Translations under genes and position numbers: made by a program
In this document: one piece after another, positions 8,716 through 17,475 of the stretch
Numbering within the stretch: position 1 is the stretch's first letter
Layout of the letters: every line of letters starts with the position of its first letter
The notes under the pieces: generated by a model
The model's database searches: none
What the model was told of the DNA's origin: nothing
The model's input: the letters and a program-made list of their open reading frames with translations, nothing else
Source of the DNA: Pseudomonadota bacterium
Lineage (GTDB): Bacteria; Pseudomonadota; Gammaproteobacteria; Pseudomonadales; Pseudohongiellaceae
DNA length: 64,000 bases
Direction: 5' to 3'
Assembly (NCBI GenBank): GCA_027623555.1
Contig: JAQBSZ010000001.1
Span: forward strand, 228,061 to 292,060

Positions 8716-9909
8716 CTAGTCAAGCAAAGTGCCAGCCGGCCAGGCGGGGCCAGAGCGCAGTTGTGCAAGCGGCCGCAAGCCTCGATAGGCGAATTTCTGC
8801 ACGCGCTTACCCTCATAGGTTTCGGTGGTGTAAAAATTGCCCTGCGAATCGCTGACAATGCTATGTGTGCCGTAGAACAAGCCGGGTTGCCGACCACCTT
8901 CACCTATGACATACATGACCTCCAGCGAGTCACGATGCACAACATGAACTTTCATATTGGAACCGTCAGCCACGTAAATAAATTCCTGATCATCGTCCTG
9001 GGAAAAAGCAATGTCCCAGGTGGCACCAGAACCGACAGTCATGGGGGCGACTTGTGCTTCTTTGACATAGGTACCATCCGGTCGAAACACCTGAATTCTG
9101 TCCGCACCCCTGTCACACACGTAGACCAGCCCGTCCTTGGACGGTTCGGCGCAATGCACGGGGCCAACGAATTGCTGCGGCAACGGTTCACCAGGGACAT
9201 ACGTGACGCGGTCATCTGAGGGCCGATTACCGTAAGCCCCCCAGTAGCGTTTGAAAGCTCCGGTAGCAATATCCACAACAGCTACCCGCTTGTTGCCGTA
9301 ACCATCGGCAAAATAGGCCTCGTTTGTGCCCGGGTCAATTGCGATCTCGGCGACGCGGCTGAAATGAGTCGTGCTGTTACTGTCAACAGGCTCCCCGGGC
9401 AAGCCGATTTCACGTACAAACTGGCCGTCACGGGTAAATACCAGGACATGGGAATCACCACCTCCATTGCCACCTATCCAGACGTTGCCGTTGGGTGCTA
9501 TTTCAATGCCATGATTTGAAGCAGGCCAGGTATACCCCTGTCCAGGGCCGCCCCATGAATTAACAAGTGAGCCATCGGCAGCGAACTCCAGAATCGGTGG
9601 GGCGGCTGTGCAGCAATCTGCTATGCCATTGTCGATACCGATTTCCTGTGTGGCAAAATTACCGTCATCATTTCGGTGCACAATGAAAACATGATCACGT
9701 GCATCTACAGCCACGCCAATAGTGCTTCCCAATATCCATTTATTGGGCAGGGGCTGGGGCCAGAATGGATCCACTTCAAAATGAGGCACCATCCGCCCAT
9801 TGCTGGCGGCGGTAACTGAGCTCTGCAAATAGCTTTGAGCAAAACCGAGTACTACGAGTAATGAGAGGAGTAGAGTGGCAGCAATAATGGAGCTTTTTTT
9901 ATGTTGCAT
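8716..9909 (-). CDS. Exported NHL-repeat six-bladed beta-propeller protein (copy 1)
   Basis: 397 residues; GAAGG lies about seven bases upstream. A signal anchor or signal peptide (about 8-28) precedes FEVDPFWPQPLPNKWILG and a run of NHL-type repeats such as IGVAVDARDHVFIVHR, LVYVCDRGADRIQVFRPDGT and FYTTETYEGKRVQKF. NHL propellers of this kind are related to peptidyl-alpha-hydroxyglycine alpha-amidating lyase and 6-phosphogluconolactonase folds, but the catalytic role is unknown. It is 39 bases upstream of the quinohaemoprotein gene on the same strand, so they probably form one transcript. A shorter paralogue is at 47437-48516. Confidence 0.85.
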   Translation of the reverse strand: MQHKKSSIIAATLLLSLLVVLGFAQSYLQSSVTAASNGRMVPHFEVDPFWPQPLPNKWILGSTIGVAVDARDHVFIVHRNDDGNFATQEIGIDNGIADCCTAAPPILEFAADGSLVNSWGGPGQGYTWPASNHGIEIAPNGNVWIGGNGGGDSHVLVFTRDGQFVREIGLPGEPVDSNSTTHFSRVAEIAIDPGTNEAYFADGYGNKRVAVVDIATGAFKRYWGAYGNRPSDDRVTYVPGEPLPQQFVGPVHCAEPSKDGLVYVCDRGADRIQVFRPDGTYVKEAQVAPMTVGSGATWDIAFSQDDDQEFIYVADGSNMKVHVVHRDSLEVMYVIGEGGRQPGLFYGTHSIVSDSQGNFYTTETYEGKRVQKFAYRGLRPLAQLRSGPAWPAGTLLD

Positions 9910-10181
9910 GATTTGACCTTCTTTATTATGAGGTTAACTAGCTATATAGCACTCAGATAGTTGACATTCCAGTGTATGCGGTGCCAAACCTTGAGTTCAT
10001 TTTCCGAATCACCGATTAGAGGAATTACAAAATGGCTCAGCAGGTGAGAATAAAACGATTAGCAATGCCAGCGTCCATCAGGGCAAAGCAATGAGGACGC
10101 AGGCGACGCAATTGGAATACCCTGAATCGAATCCCAGAGTCTACGACAAACAAAGAGCCACTTGCGAATATTCGCGCCCGC

Positions 10182-10586
10182 TCATTGCTGTTTGGCGCTG
10201 GCGGCCGATCCGCCAAGAAACAGGCGGCTCCCGTCGTCGAGTACAAAATTACTTCCTACCGCCTTGTTTGTCCTGTCTTTGGACAGATAGCCCTCGACGA
10301 TCAGCAGGGTTCCTATCGGTACCGTGTACTGAGTCACACCGTTGCGAATCAGCTGATTCGGGCTGCCGCCCTCGACCTGCCATTGGACAACCTCGCCGTC
10401 AGGACCTGCCACGTCGATATGGAACCACGAGTGGGGGTTGATCATTTCCCAGCGGGCCAGCGTGCCTTCGAGGGTCACTGGCCTGTTGACGTCGAATTCT
10501 GCGGCGAAAGCATGGTGGGCCCACGTGGGAATAGCCCAAAGCGCTAGTGCAACGCCGGTGATGACTACTCTGGATCGGGTCTGCAT
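10182..10586 (-). CDS. DUF6152-family exported protein
   Basis: 134 residues from the ATG at 10586, which is preceded by AAGGAGG at nine bases; a longer reading to 10634 is rejected because it overlaps the upstream gene and lacks a site. A signal peptide ends in WAHH, giving a mature N-terminus HHAFAAEFDVNRPVTLEGTL, the hallmark of DUF6152, followed by INPHSWFHIDV. The paired N-terminal histidines could bind copper or another metal, which is inference. It is the third gene of a minus-strand set (12469 to 10182), 22 bases after the preceding stop codon. Confidence 0.85.
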   Translation of the reverse strand: MQTRSRVVITGVALALWAIPTWAHHAFAAEFDVNRPVTLEGTLARWEMINPHSWFHIDVAGPDGEVVQWQVEGGSPNQLIRNGVTQYTVPIGTLLIVEGYLSKDRTNKAVGSNFVLDDGSRLFLGGSAASAKQQ

Positions 10587-10608
10587 TGGAATGCCCTCCT
10601 TAATTTTA

Positions 10609-11619
10609 CTATTGCGCAGCCGTTTCTTCTTCAACCAATTGCTCTTCGAGGCGAGCTCCAGCGAGTGTGTTAGACATGCCGTAGTTTCCCTCGTGGCAGG
10701 CGTGTTCGAAGATCGGGCCGATAGTCTTCTTCATCAAAGAATCGGCAGACCAGGGGCGGGTCCACATGGAAGCATCGTCGATCGTGAATCTGTACACCAA
10801 CGTGGCGTCGTCAATGCGGGTAAACCGTTCGGTCACACGCATGTTAGCGGTGGATCCATAGATAGGATTCTTGCCGTTGAAGTTCGTCGTTTCAACGACC
10901 AGCGTATCGCCTTCCCAATGACCCCGCGAGCTGCCCATCCACTGACTGATCTTTGCGTCGGCTTGCTCTCGACCGTCCAGCGGAATGATGCGGGCATCAT
11001 GAATCATCTCGACGAGGATCATCACATAATTGTGATTCTGTACGAACTGGTAGTTAGTGTTGTAGCCCACGTCGAGCATCGGGGGACCGGAACCTCGCAT
11101 GATGAGACAACGTTCGCTCAGGTTCATGTTCTCGGCGGCATCGTAGGGAGCGCCCCGCAGCCCCCGCTGTTCTTCTCGCGCTGCCATGATCCGTTGGCCT
11201 TCCGCAGTCAAGGGAGGGATTCTTCCATCCGGGGGGTCGTAGATGAGTGAAGTTCGAAGACCCGTTGCGAGAGTAGCCTGACTGCGGTCGAGTCCGAATT
11301 GGGTGAAGTCGTAGTGAACATCTGCTGTCGTGCCTGGTACGGTCTGCGCGCTTTCAAGGTCCAGCATACGCGCTTCGATTGCGGCGACTTCTTCAGCCGT
11401 GTAAAACTCGCCGGCCACGCCATCGCGCTGCTGCATTGGCGTGTAAGTCGCGTTCGACCAGAACCCATCAAAATCCGGGTGTCCATCTGCTGTGCGAGGC
11501 AGCGTGTACCCAGCCGCCACAGTCGGATCTGATATCTGTGCTGCAACCAGATTTGTTGTCAGCGATGCGATTACAAAGACGACGACAATGGGGCGTGAAT
11601 TAATAAACCTATGATTCAT
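10609..11619 (-). CDS. Exported protein of the PRTADGRADLQGIW family, function unknown (paralogue B)
   Basis: 336 residues. The ATG at 11619 has AGGAGG at six bases; an upstream ATG falls inside that site. A signal peptide of about 27 residues precedes YTLPRTADGHPDFDGFWSNA. It shares with the 5199-6200 protein CLIMRGSGPPMLDVGYNTNY, YVMILVEMIHDARIIPLDG, GHWEGDTLVVETTNFNG, a VTERF segment and FEHACHEGNYGM. It is also similar in outline to the shorter protein at 11642. Operon position: 22 bases after paralogue C and 22 bases before the DUF6152 gene. No enzymatic motif is recognised. Confidence 0.84.
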   Translation of the reverse strand: MNHRFINSRPIVVVFVIASLTTNLVAAQISDPTVAAGYTLPRTADGHPDFDGFWSNATYTPMQQRDGVAGEFYTAEEVAAIEARMLDLESAQTVPGTTADVHYDFTQFGLDRSQATLATGLRTSLIYDPPDGRIPPLTAEGQRIMAAREEQRGLRGAPYDAAENMNLSERCLIMRGSGPPMLDVGYNTNYQFVQNHNYVMILVEMIHDARIIPLDGREQADAKISQWMGSSRGHWEGDTLVVETTNFNGKNPIYGSTANMRVTERFTRIDDATLVYRFTIDDASMWTRPWSADSLMKKTIGPIFEHACHEGNYGMSNTLAGARLEEQLVEEETAAQ

Positions 11620-11641
11620 CTGCATCCTCCTGCGCACTGCG

Positions 11642-12469
11642 TCACTGCGAACTGCGTTCTGGCTGTTTGCGCAGGTGACCGTAGATCAAGTCTTCTACAA
11701 ACTCCACACATCTGAATTCCAATATTTCTGCATTCGGCTCGACACGCCGATAGAGGGGCATGCTCATGGTCCAGGGTCGAGTAAACACGTTCGGGTCTTC
11801 GATTGTGACTTCATACATCATGGTGTCTGCACTGCGCGGCGTGAACCGTTCGATCACTTGCAGGGCATCGCTATGAAAGTTTCCGGCCCGATCGAACCAG
11901 GTCTGCCCATTGAAGCCGCTGGTATCGACAACTAGCGTTGCTCCGTCCCAACTTCCGTTCGACCAACCCATCCAGGTAGGGGCAGGCGCTGGAGTATGGT
12001 TCTCCATGTAGATCGTCCGGACCGCGCCAGCGTACTCATGGATTAACATAATGTGCTGTCGACTCTGAATAATCTGAAAAGGGAAGGGCAGGTAGGTGGC
12101 GCGCGGCACGCCGGGTAGATAACACTTGATCTCAGGGTCAAGTTCCAGGCGCTTGGCGAAGTTCTCGTCTCTTTGTGCCCGCGCCTCCGGCCGATACGGA
12201 ATCTCGCCGCCGTCGACGACACCAAGACCCGCCGGTACTGCGGCAATGGCACCGAGTTCCCGCACCATAGAGGGACCCGCCGCGTGCGGCTCGATGTTCC
12301 AATTTGCCGTGTTGATGGACTGCCAGATGCCATTCAGGTCAGGACTACCATCGGCAGTGAGTGGTGCCTGGTAGTCAGCAAGCTGTGCAGTGGCGCTCGT
12401 CATGCCGAGCAACAAACCGACCGCGATGGCGGCTGTCCTGGTGGCCCATCTTCCAAATCGGTCTCCCAT
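11642..12469 (-). CDS. Exported protein of the TADGSPDLNGIW family, function unknown (paralogue C)
   Basis: 275 residues; CAGGAGA lies nine bases upstream of the ATG. A signal peptide of about 28 residues precedes YQAPLTADGSPDLNGIWQSI. Later blocks parallel the other two paralogues: EIKCYLPGVPRATYLPFPFQ, HIMLIHEYAGAVRTIYME, GWSNGSWDGATLVVDTSGF, VIERF and FTRPWTMSMPLYRR. The Cys in EIKCYLPG replaces the Cys-GPP site of paralogues A and B. It is the first gene of the minus-strand unit ending at 10182, so the promoter should lie in 12470-12700. Confidence 0.83.
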   Translation of the reverse strand: MGDRFGRWATRTAAIAVGLLLGMTSATAQLADYQAPLTADGSPDLNGIWQSINTANWNIEPHAAGPSMVRELGAIAAVPAGLGVVDGGEIPYRPEARAQRDENFAKRLELDPEIKCYLPGVPRATYLPFPFQIIQSRQHIMLIHEYAGAVRTIYMENHTPAPAPTWMGWSNGSWDGATLVVDTSGFNGQTWFDRAGNFHSDALQVIERFTPRSADTMMYEVTIEDPNVFTRPWTMSMPLYRRVEPNAEILEFRCVEFVEDLIYGHLRKQPERSSQ

Positions 12470-12723
12470 CAGGGCGGTCTCCTGGGTAATCTCATGCAGT
12501 ACCTGCCAAGAATAATCCCTGCAATCATGGGCGCTGTCAATGCAGCGGGAGAATGTGTACTAGAAGCAAGACAAGAAAAGGGCGCTAGTGCAGTTCATAA
12601 CGATAGCCAAGAGCTATTTAGCATTACGAGCACTCAAATATTGAACACAACAACTCATTCAATGGGCATCCAAAATAAATCAATAGCTGAATTGCTCAGA
12701 AATTGAATCGTCAAACCATGAAG

Positions 12724-12797
12724 TTAAGTTATTCATGTCCCCCTGTTGTTTCCTCAGACTCTGACCCCTTGAATACGCTTAAGTTATTGGTATCCCC
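12724..12797. repeat. Degenerate REP-like repeat pair in a 480-bp gene-free interval
   Basis: TTAAGTTATTCATGTCCCC (12724-12742) recurs 55 bases later as TTAAGTTATTGGTATCCCC (12779-12797), with CCTCAGACTCTGACCCC between. These are the same end motifs seen at 5022-5116, 17410-17475 and 26671. The whole interval 12470-12948 carries no convincing gene; it must contain the divergent promoters of the 12469 minus-strand unit and the 12949 gene. Confidence 0.6.
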
Positions 12798-12948
12798 TAT
12801 TAATCTTAATCCAATCCGGATTCGCACAATGCCGGCAATTATTGTATTTTTGGCGCTGGGTTTCAGCCTCTAAATGAACCGGCGACTCAAGAGGCGGTTC
12901 TCGTTGGAATGGGTCTCGCCGCTAACATCCACCGAGCAGGAATTACTT

Positions 12949-14616
12949 ATGTTTTTTTACTCTCGTCCTAAAGCAATTTTTAGATTTTCTCTGTCCCTGA
13001 CTGCGTTACTGTGCGCAGGCCTGACCGCTGCTCAGCCAGGCTTGGCTCAGGAGCAGACCACGGGAGACGACTGGGTCGCTGCGACCATGTGCGCGGCGGA
13101 TAGTCGCTCGGTAGACCTGGAGCAGGCGCTATCCTTTACCTATACGCAAGCTGATGGCAACAATCCGCGCCACCTTGATGCCACGCAGGCGGGCCTCACC
13201 ACGGCCGATCTGTCAAAGCTGGCACTGGCCTGGGCGGTCGCCTTTCCCGAAACGTCCGGTTTGCGCGCCGCGCCGGTGATCATTGGCTCGACTATTTTCT
13301 ATTCCGCCACCGATTCCGGTCGAGTTCTTGCGCTGGACATCAACACCGGTTGCGCCAAGTGGGTCTACGATGCGGACACGCGCCTGCGCTCTTCAATGGC
13401 CTACGCGGTAATCGATGGCTTGGGCACACTGGTGTTTAGCGATCAGGGTGGTATGGTTCATGCCATCAACGCGGAAAATGGCGAGTTGATTTGGGTCGCG
13501 AGCGGCCAGGCATCCAACAACCAGGCAATGATTACCGGCACACCGGTTATTTTTGATGACAAGATAATCGTGCCGCTTTCCGGTTCCGGTGTCATTACCG
13601 GTGGCAACCCGCGCTTTGAATGCTGTGAAAATCACGGCGCCGTCACCGCACTGGATGTACGCACCGGAGAAAAACTGTGGGAATACCACACCATGCCAGC
13701 GGCTGAATACACTGGCGTGGTCAGCTCCACCGGTGTAAAACAGCGCGGCCCTTCCGGTGCCCCAATCTGGACTACGCCCACTGTTGATGCAGAGCGAGGC
13801 CAGGTTTACGTCACCACTGGCGAAAATACTTCGCACCCCACCACCAATACCAGCGATGCGATCATCGCCCTGAATCTTGAAACCGGGGAGGCAAACTGGG
13901 TTTTCCAGGCACTAGCGAATGACATGTGGAATTTCGGCTGCAGCGCCGGCGGCCCTAACTGCATAATTCTGGAAGATACCAATGCTGTCGATTTCGATTT
14001 TGGCGGCCCTGCCATCCTGGTAGAGGCAGGTGACCGGGAGCTGCTGATTGCCGGCCAGAAATCCGGCGATCTCTGGGCCCTGGATCCGGTCACGGGTGCG
14101 CTGGTCTGGAATCAGCGCGTCGGTGAAGGGACAGCGCTGGGCGGCAACCATTGGGGCATCGCCACCGATTCCGAGCGCGCCTTCATGACCATCAACGATC
14201 CAGGCGGCATGGGTAGGAACAGCCGGCCTGGTATTTACACTTATTTCGTCGGCACCGGTGAGCCAAGTTGGCACTACGAAGTACAGCCGGATTGTGGTGG
14301 CGAGCGCAGCGAAAGGCTCAGGCGCTGTGAATCACTGTATGGTTTCTCTGCGACACCGTTGTCCGTGGACGGGGCAGTCATCACCGGGGGACTCGACGGG
14401 CGCCTGTTTATATTCAATTCGGATTCGGGCGAGCTGCTTTTTCAATACGACACGGCAACGGAGTTTGAAACCGTTAACGGAGTCGAAGGCTATGGCGGTT
14501 CAATCGACAGTCATTCCATTGCCGCGGGATCTGGCATGGTGTTTGTAGGTTCCGGATACGGTCAGTTCAGTCAGGTGCCCGGTAACGTGCTGCTGGCTTT
14601 TAAGCCGGTGGAATAA
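12949..14616 (+). CDS. Exported PQQ-type beta-propeller, polyvinyl-alcohol-dehydrogenase-like
   Basis: 555 residues from the ATG at 12949, with CAGGA eight bases upstream; a longer frame to 12874 has no such signal. A signal peptide (about 10-34, ending AQPGLAQ) is followed by WVAATMCAADSRSVDLEQA and at least six propeller repeats (VLALDINTGCAKWVYDAD, VHAINAENGELIWVAS, VTALDVRTGEKLWEY, IIALNLETGEANWVF, LWALDPVTGALVWNQ, LFIFNSDSGELLFQYD). An internal CCENHG could carry a vicinal disulfide of the type seen in quinoprotein alcohol dehydrogenases. No haem motif is present, unlike the full-length PVA dehydrogenases. Probably oxidises an alcohol in the periplasm. Confidence 0.84.
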   Translation: MFFYSRPKAIFRFSLSLTALLCAGLTAAQPGLAQEQTTGDDWVAATMCAADSRSVDLEQALSFTYTQADGNNPRHLDATQAGLTTADLSKLALAWAVAFPETSGLRAAPVIIGSTIFYSATDSGRVLALDINTGCAKWVYDADTRLRSSMAYAVIDGLGTLVFSDQGGMVHAINAENGELIWVASGQASNNQAMITGTPVIFDDKIIVPLSGSGVITGGNPRFECCENHGAVTALDVRTGEKLWEYHTMPAAEYTGVVSSTGVKQRGPSGAPIWTTPTVDAERGQVYVTTGENTSHPTTNTSDAIIALNLETGEANWVFQALANDMWNFGCSAGGPNCIILEDTNAVDFDFGGPAILVEAGDRELLIAGQKSGDLWALDPVTGALVWNQRVGEGTALGGNHWGIATDSERAFMTINDPGGMGRNSRPGIYTYFVGTGEPSWHYEVQPDCGGERSERLRRCESLYGFSATPLSVDGAVITGGLDGRLFIFNSDSGELLFQYDTATEFETVNGVEGYGGSIDSHSIAAGSGMVFVGSGYGQFSQVPGNVLLAFKPVE

Positions 14617-14648
14617 CGCTACTTACGATCAGCATCTAATTAAAAGGA

Positions 14649-14683
14649 AGTCAGAGTAAAACTACTGTATCTTTCCTCTGACT
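14649..14683. terminator. Hairpin after the 12949 quinoprotein gene
   Basis: AGTCAGAG (14649-14656) pairs with CTCTGACT (14676-14683) over a 19-base loop, followed by a T-rich tract (ATTTATTTGTC). It is 32 bases after the stop codon. The GTCAGAG core is shared with other extragenic repeats in this window, so it may be a repeat doing the work of a terminator. Confidence 0.5.
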
Positions 14684-14718
14684 CTATTTATTTGTCTATT
14701 TAGCCGTAGAAAGCTGTG

Positions 14719-15603
14719 ATGCCCTTGCACATGAGAATGATTGTTTGTTTTGCGATCGTACTGGTATTGAATTTTTCCCAGTCGGCACATGCAGAACGAT
14801 CCCGGTTAGAGAGTGATTACCTGATAACACCCCGGGTCGATGTCGATGGCATCGAGGCATTCGCGCTAATCTTCCGTATCGAGTTTAACGGCGAATACCT
14901 GTTTGTTTTGGAACATGCGTCTGATCCGGAACAAAATACCACCAGTTCTGGCAGATACGATTCTGATTCACAAACCCTCGTAGTGGACGAGAACGAACTT
15001 GAAACCGGCGAGCTGTATTCTGCCACTCTGGAATTCGTGTCCCAGTCGCCGGACACAGTTTTCAGATTGAAAAGCGCCGCGTTACTATTCTCGCCTTCGG
15101 GTCAATCTGAACCCACTACAGATGATGTTCCTTTACCTATTCGAAGCGGCGTACGACCAAGAACGACTTCCGATGTCCCTCACGTCCAGATTGGGGTAGA
15201 ACCTGTGTCAGCAGTCAACACCGAACTGTTTCGACGGGTGTATATGCTGCCGGGGGTCGAACAGCGCACAGCATCAGTAAGCTTTCGTCCAGGCACGTGG
15301 GGTCTGTGGTTAGGGGATAATCTTACCATTGCCCAACCGCAGGTGAGGATCAGTGGACGAGAATTTGCCCACATCCATCCCGATGGCAGTCTGCATCTCT
15401 CACTGGAACCAAACCGTGCCATCGAAGCAGTACAGGCGCGCTGGGCAATCTTCCATCCCTGGGCTGATCAAGAAGGAAGGGAAGGGTTTGTAATGCTATA
15501 TACGCCTCGATCCATGGAAGATCTGGATGTGATATTCCAACTGATTGTCGATTCGTACAACTTTATTGCCGGGCAGAATGTTCAGGCCACAGATTACTAT
15601 TAA
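14719..15603 (+). CDS. Exported protein with a C-terminal luciferase-like (DUF5519/PF17648) domain
   Basis: 294 residues. Start codons GTG 14716, ATG 14719 and ATG 14731 are all possible; none has a strong ribosome binding site. A signal peptide ends near SAHA. Residues about 30-135 form a beta-rich region with RIEFNGEYLFVLEHAS. The C-terminal third, from about 185, contains REFAHIHPDGSLHLSLEPNR and ARWAIFHPW, followed by VMLYTPRSMEDLDVIFQLIV, which matches the domain pattern of the PF17648 'luciferase' family. The histidines of AHIHPDG and FHPW are the conserved features. The family's function in bacteria is unknown; the name does not imply light emission here. Confidence 0.72.
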   Translation: MPLHMRMIVCFAIVLVLNFSQSAHAERSRLESDYLITPRVDVDGIEAFALIFRIEFNGEYLFVLEHASDPEQNTTSSGRYDSDSQTLVVDENELETGELYSATLEFVSQSPDTVFRLKSAALLFSPSGQSEPTTDDVPLPIRSGVRPRTTSDVPHVQIGVEPVSAVNTELFRRVYMLPGVEQRTASVSFRPGTWGLWLGDNLTIAQPQVRISGREFAHIHPDGSLHLSLEPNRAIEAVQARWAIFHPWADQEGREGFVMLYTPRSMEDLDVIFQLIVDSYNFIAGQNVQATDYY

Positions 15604-15607
15604 ATAA

Positions 15608-15681
15608 GGGGCAGACACATTTTTCTGGTAGTTTGCGGAGCTGGATATTCCCAAAAAAATGAGAAAATGAGGTCTGCTCCT
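15608..15681. repeat. Extragenic inverted repeat inside a 518-bp gene-free interval
   Basis: GGGGCAGACACATTTTTCT (15608-15626) is partly mirrored by AGAAAATGAGGTCTGCTCCT (15662-15681). It starts five bases after the stop codon of the 14719 gene. The interval 15604-16121 otherwise shows no gene. A weaker related motif, TGCTCTGACC followed by seven T, is at about 16005-16017. Confidence 0.5.
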
Positions 15682-16037
15682 GTTTTACACAGCCACTATA
15701 TCAAGCCTCCTACGGCGCTGCCTCCCATAAGAAAAGTAATCCTGACAACCCATCTAGTAATAGGAGACTCTGATGACCTAGTAACTTAGCCACTACAGAA
15801 GTGTACTATTTGGAGGTCATTAACCAGAAATGATTATTTTACTTTTCTAATAGTGTCCCCAACATTACGGCAGCCATTACTTTCACTACCCCAGCAGTAC
15901 CTTGATAGGAATGCGCGAGCCTAAAGCCAATTGAAGAAACTATAGCACAGGCCCAGATTGGCATATAAAAAGACGAGGCTCGGAATAATGCAGTACTGAT
16001 TATTTGCTCTGACCTTTTTTTATTAGGAATGAAAAGG

Positions 16038-16067
16038 TTGCACTAACGACTTAGGGTCGCGTATAAA
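16038..16067 (+). promoter_or_regulatory. Possible sigma70-type promoter for the sugar dehydrogenase gene
   Basis: TTGCAC (16038-16043) and TATAAA (16062-16067) are separated by 18 bases. The site lies 55 bases upstream of the ATG at 16122. This is a pattern match only. Confidence 0.4.
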
Positions 16068-16121
16068 AAACTTCCTTTGCCTTAAAAAGTATATTTAGCT
16101 AAAAGAACCAGGAGGCATGCA

Positions 16122-17381
16122 ATGAACAGATTCCGCCAGTTACTAAATTCTCGGTTTAATATCTTTACGATATTCCTGGCTATTCCGGTTAATGTTATAG
16201 CCGTTCTGTTGTTTCCAGCATCGACTGCAATCCAGGCGGCAGAGCCGCAAGGTGAAGTCTCTCGATACGAAAATCCCGGGATTGACAGCCTGCCGATGAT
16301 CTTCGAAACCGACGAGTACGAGATACTAGTGGAAGTAGTTGCCAGCGGCCTGTCCCGGCCTTGGAGCATGGCATTCCTGCCAGACGGCGACATGTTTATC
16401 ACGGAACGAAGTGGCAATGTTCGTGTGCTACGAGACGGCGTATTGGAACCTGATCCGTTACCAGGTACTCCTCAAGTACACGCCCTCCAGCTGTCCGGAC
16501 TGATGGATATCGCCTTGCACCCGGACTATGACAGCAACGGCCTGGTCTATCTCACCTATAACAAGCCGTTGGGCGAACGCGAGCAGACCATTGTCCTGGC
16601 CCGGGGCCGCTATGACGGCAGCGGTTTTCAGGACATGCGCGATATTTTTGTCTCGACTCCTAACCACGCTGGCGGTTCACGGATTTTGTTCGCTCCGGAT
16701 GGATCCCTGTTCATGACCGTTGGAGGTGCTTATACTGTGGGCCGCACCGCAGAACGAGCTCAGGATGGTGGCTGGCATTCGGGTAAGGTATTGCATTTGC
16801 GTGATGACGGCAGTCCGTTTCCCGGTAATCCGTTTGCCGGGCAGGCCAGTTATCACTCAGAGATTTACTCCATGGGTCACCGCAATCAGCACGGTCTGGC
16901 TTTTTATCCCCGCACCGGTGAATTATGGGCTCATGAGCATGCCCCACAGGGCGGCGACGAGCTGAATATTATCAAGCCTGGCGCAAATTACGGTTGGCCG
17001 GTGGTTTCCTATTCCAGGGATTACGGCGGACCCAGAATCACCCAACAACCTTGGCGGGAGGAGTTTGAACAACCGGTTGTATTCTGGCTGCCATCGATCG
17101 CACCGTCCGGGTTGATGTTTTACACTGGTGATCAATTTCCAGCTTGGCAAAACCATGCCTTCGTTGGCTCTATGCGAGTGGGTCGAATTTTGAGGACAGG
17201 GCATCTGGAAAGAATAGTCCTTAACGAAAATGGTGAAGAAACTGCCAGGGAATGGATTCTGGAAGAACTGGGTGAGCGCATTCGGGATGTTAAACAGGGG
17301 CCAGATGGCCTTATTTACGTACTTACCGAATCACCCGAAGGTGTGCTATTGCGCCTGTCGCCGGTTGCACCGGTCCAGTGA
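16122..17381 (+). CDS. PQQ-dependent sugar dehydrogenase (soluble aldose/sorbosone dehydrogenase family)
   Basis: 419 residues; CCAGGAGG lies five bases before the ATG. A signal peptide of about 40 residues ends at IQAA. The six-bladed GSDH fold is shown by LSRPWSMAFLPDGDMFITER, QLSGLMDIALHPDYDSNGLV, a catalytic-type His in NHAGGSRILFAPDGSLF, MGHRNQHGLAFYPRTGELW, GGDELNIIKPGANYGWP and GPDGLIYVLTE. The family oxidises aldose sugars or L-sorbosone in the periplasm using PQQ and Ca2+. The length (about 380 mature residues) is normal. It is bounded by gene-free DNA on both sides and is probably monocistronic. Confidence 0.9.
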   Translation: MNRFRQLLNSRFNIFTIFLAIPVNVIAVLLFPASTAIQAAEPQGEVSRYENPGIDSLPMIFETDEYEILVEVVASGLSRPWSMAFLPDGDMFITERSGNVRVLRDGVLEPDPLPGTPQVHALQLSGLMDIALHPDYDSNGLVYLTYNKPLGEREQTIVLARGRYDGSGFQDMRDIFVSTPNHAGGSRILFAPDGSLFMTVGGAYTVGRTAERAQDGGWHSGKVLHLRDDGSPFPGNPFAGQASYHSEIYSMGHRNQHGLAFYPRTGELWAHEHAPQGGDELNIIKPGANYGWPVVSYSRDYGGPRITQQPWREEFEQPVVFWLPSIAPSGLMFYTGDQFPAWQNHAFVGSMRVGRILRTGHLERIVLNENGEETAREWILEELGERIRDVKQGPDGLIYVLTESPEGVLLRLSPVAPVQ

Positions 17382-17409
17382 ACAAGTAAAGGGACTGAAA
17401 GTGGAAATT

Positions 17410-17475
17410 GGGAACACCCACAACTTAACAACTTGGGGCCTGCCTTCCGTTAAGTTGTTAAGTTGTGAGTGTCCC
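17410..17475. repeat. REP-like inverted repeat between convergent genes
   Basis: The 25-base left arm (17410-17434, GGGAACACCCACAACTTAAC then AACTT) pairs with the 24-base right arm (17452-17475, AAGTTGTTAAGTTGTGAGTG then TCCC) across 17 bases. It can act as a bidirectional terminator for the sugar dehydrogenase gene and the convergent membrane protein gene. The stop codon of the latter lies inside the right arm. Confidence 0.75.

Noticed and set aside
12173..12706. 177-codon plus-strand frame reaching into the 12470-12948 interval
   Set aside because: Its first half is antisense to an exported-protein gene and the tail has no recognisable features or start site.
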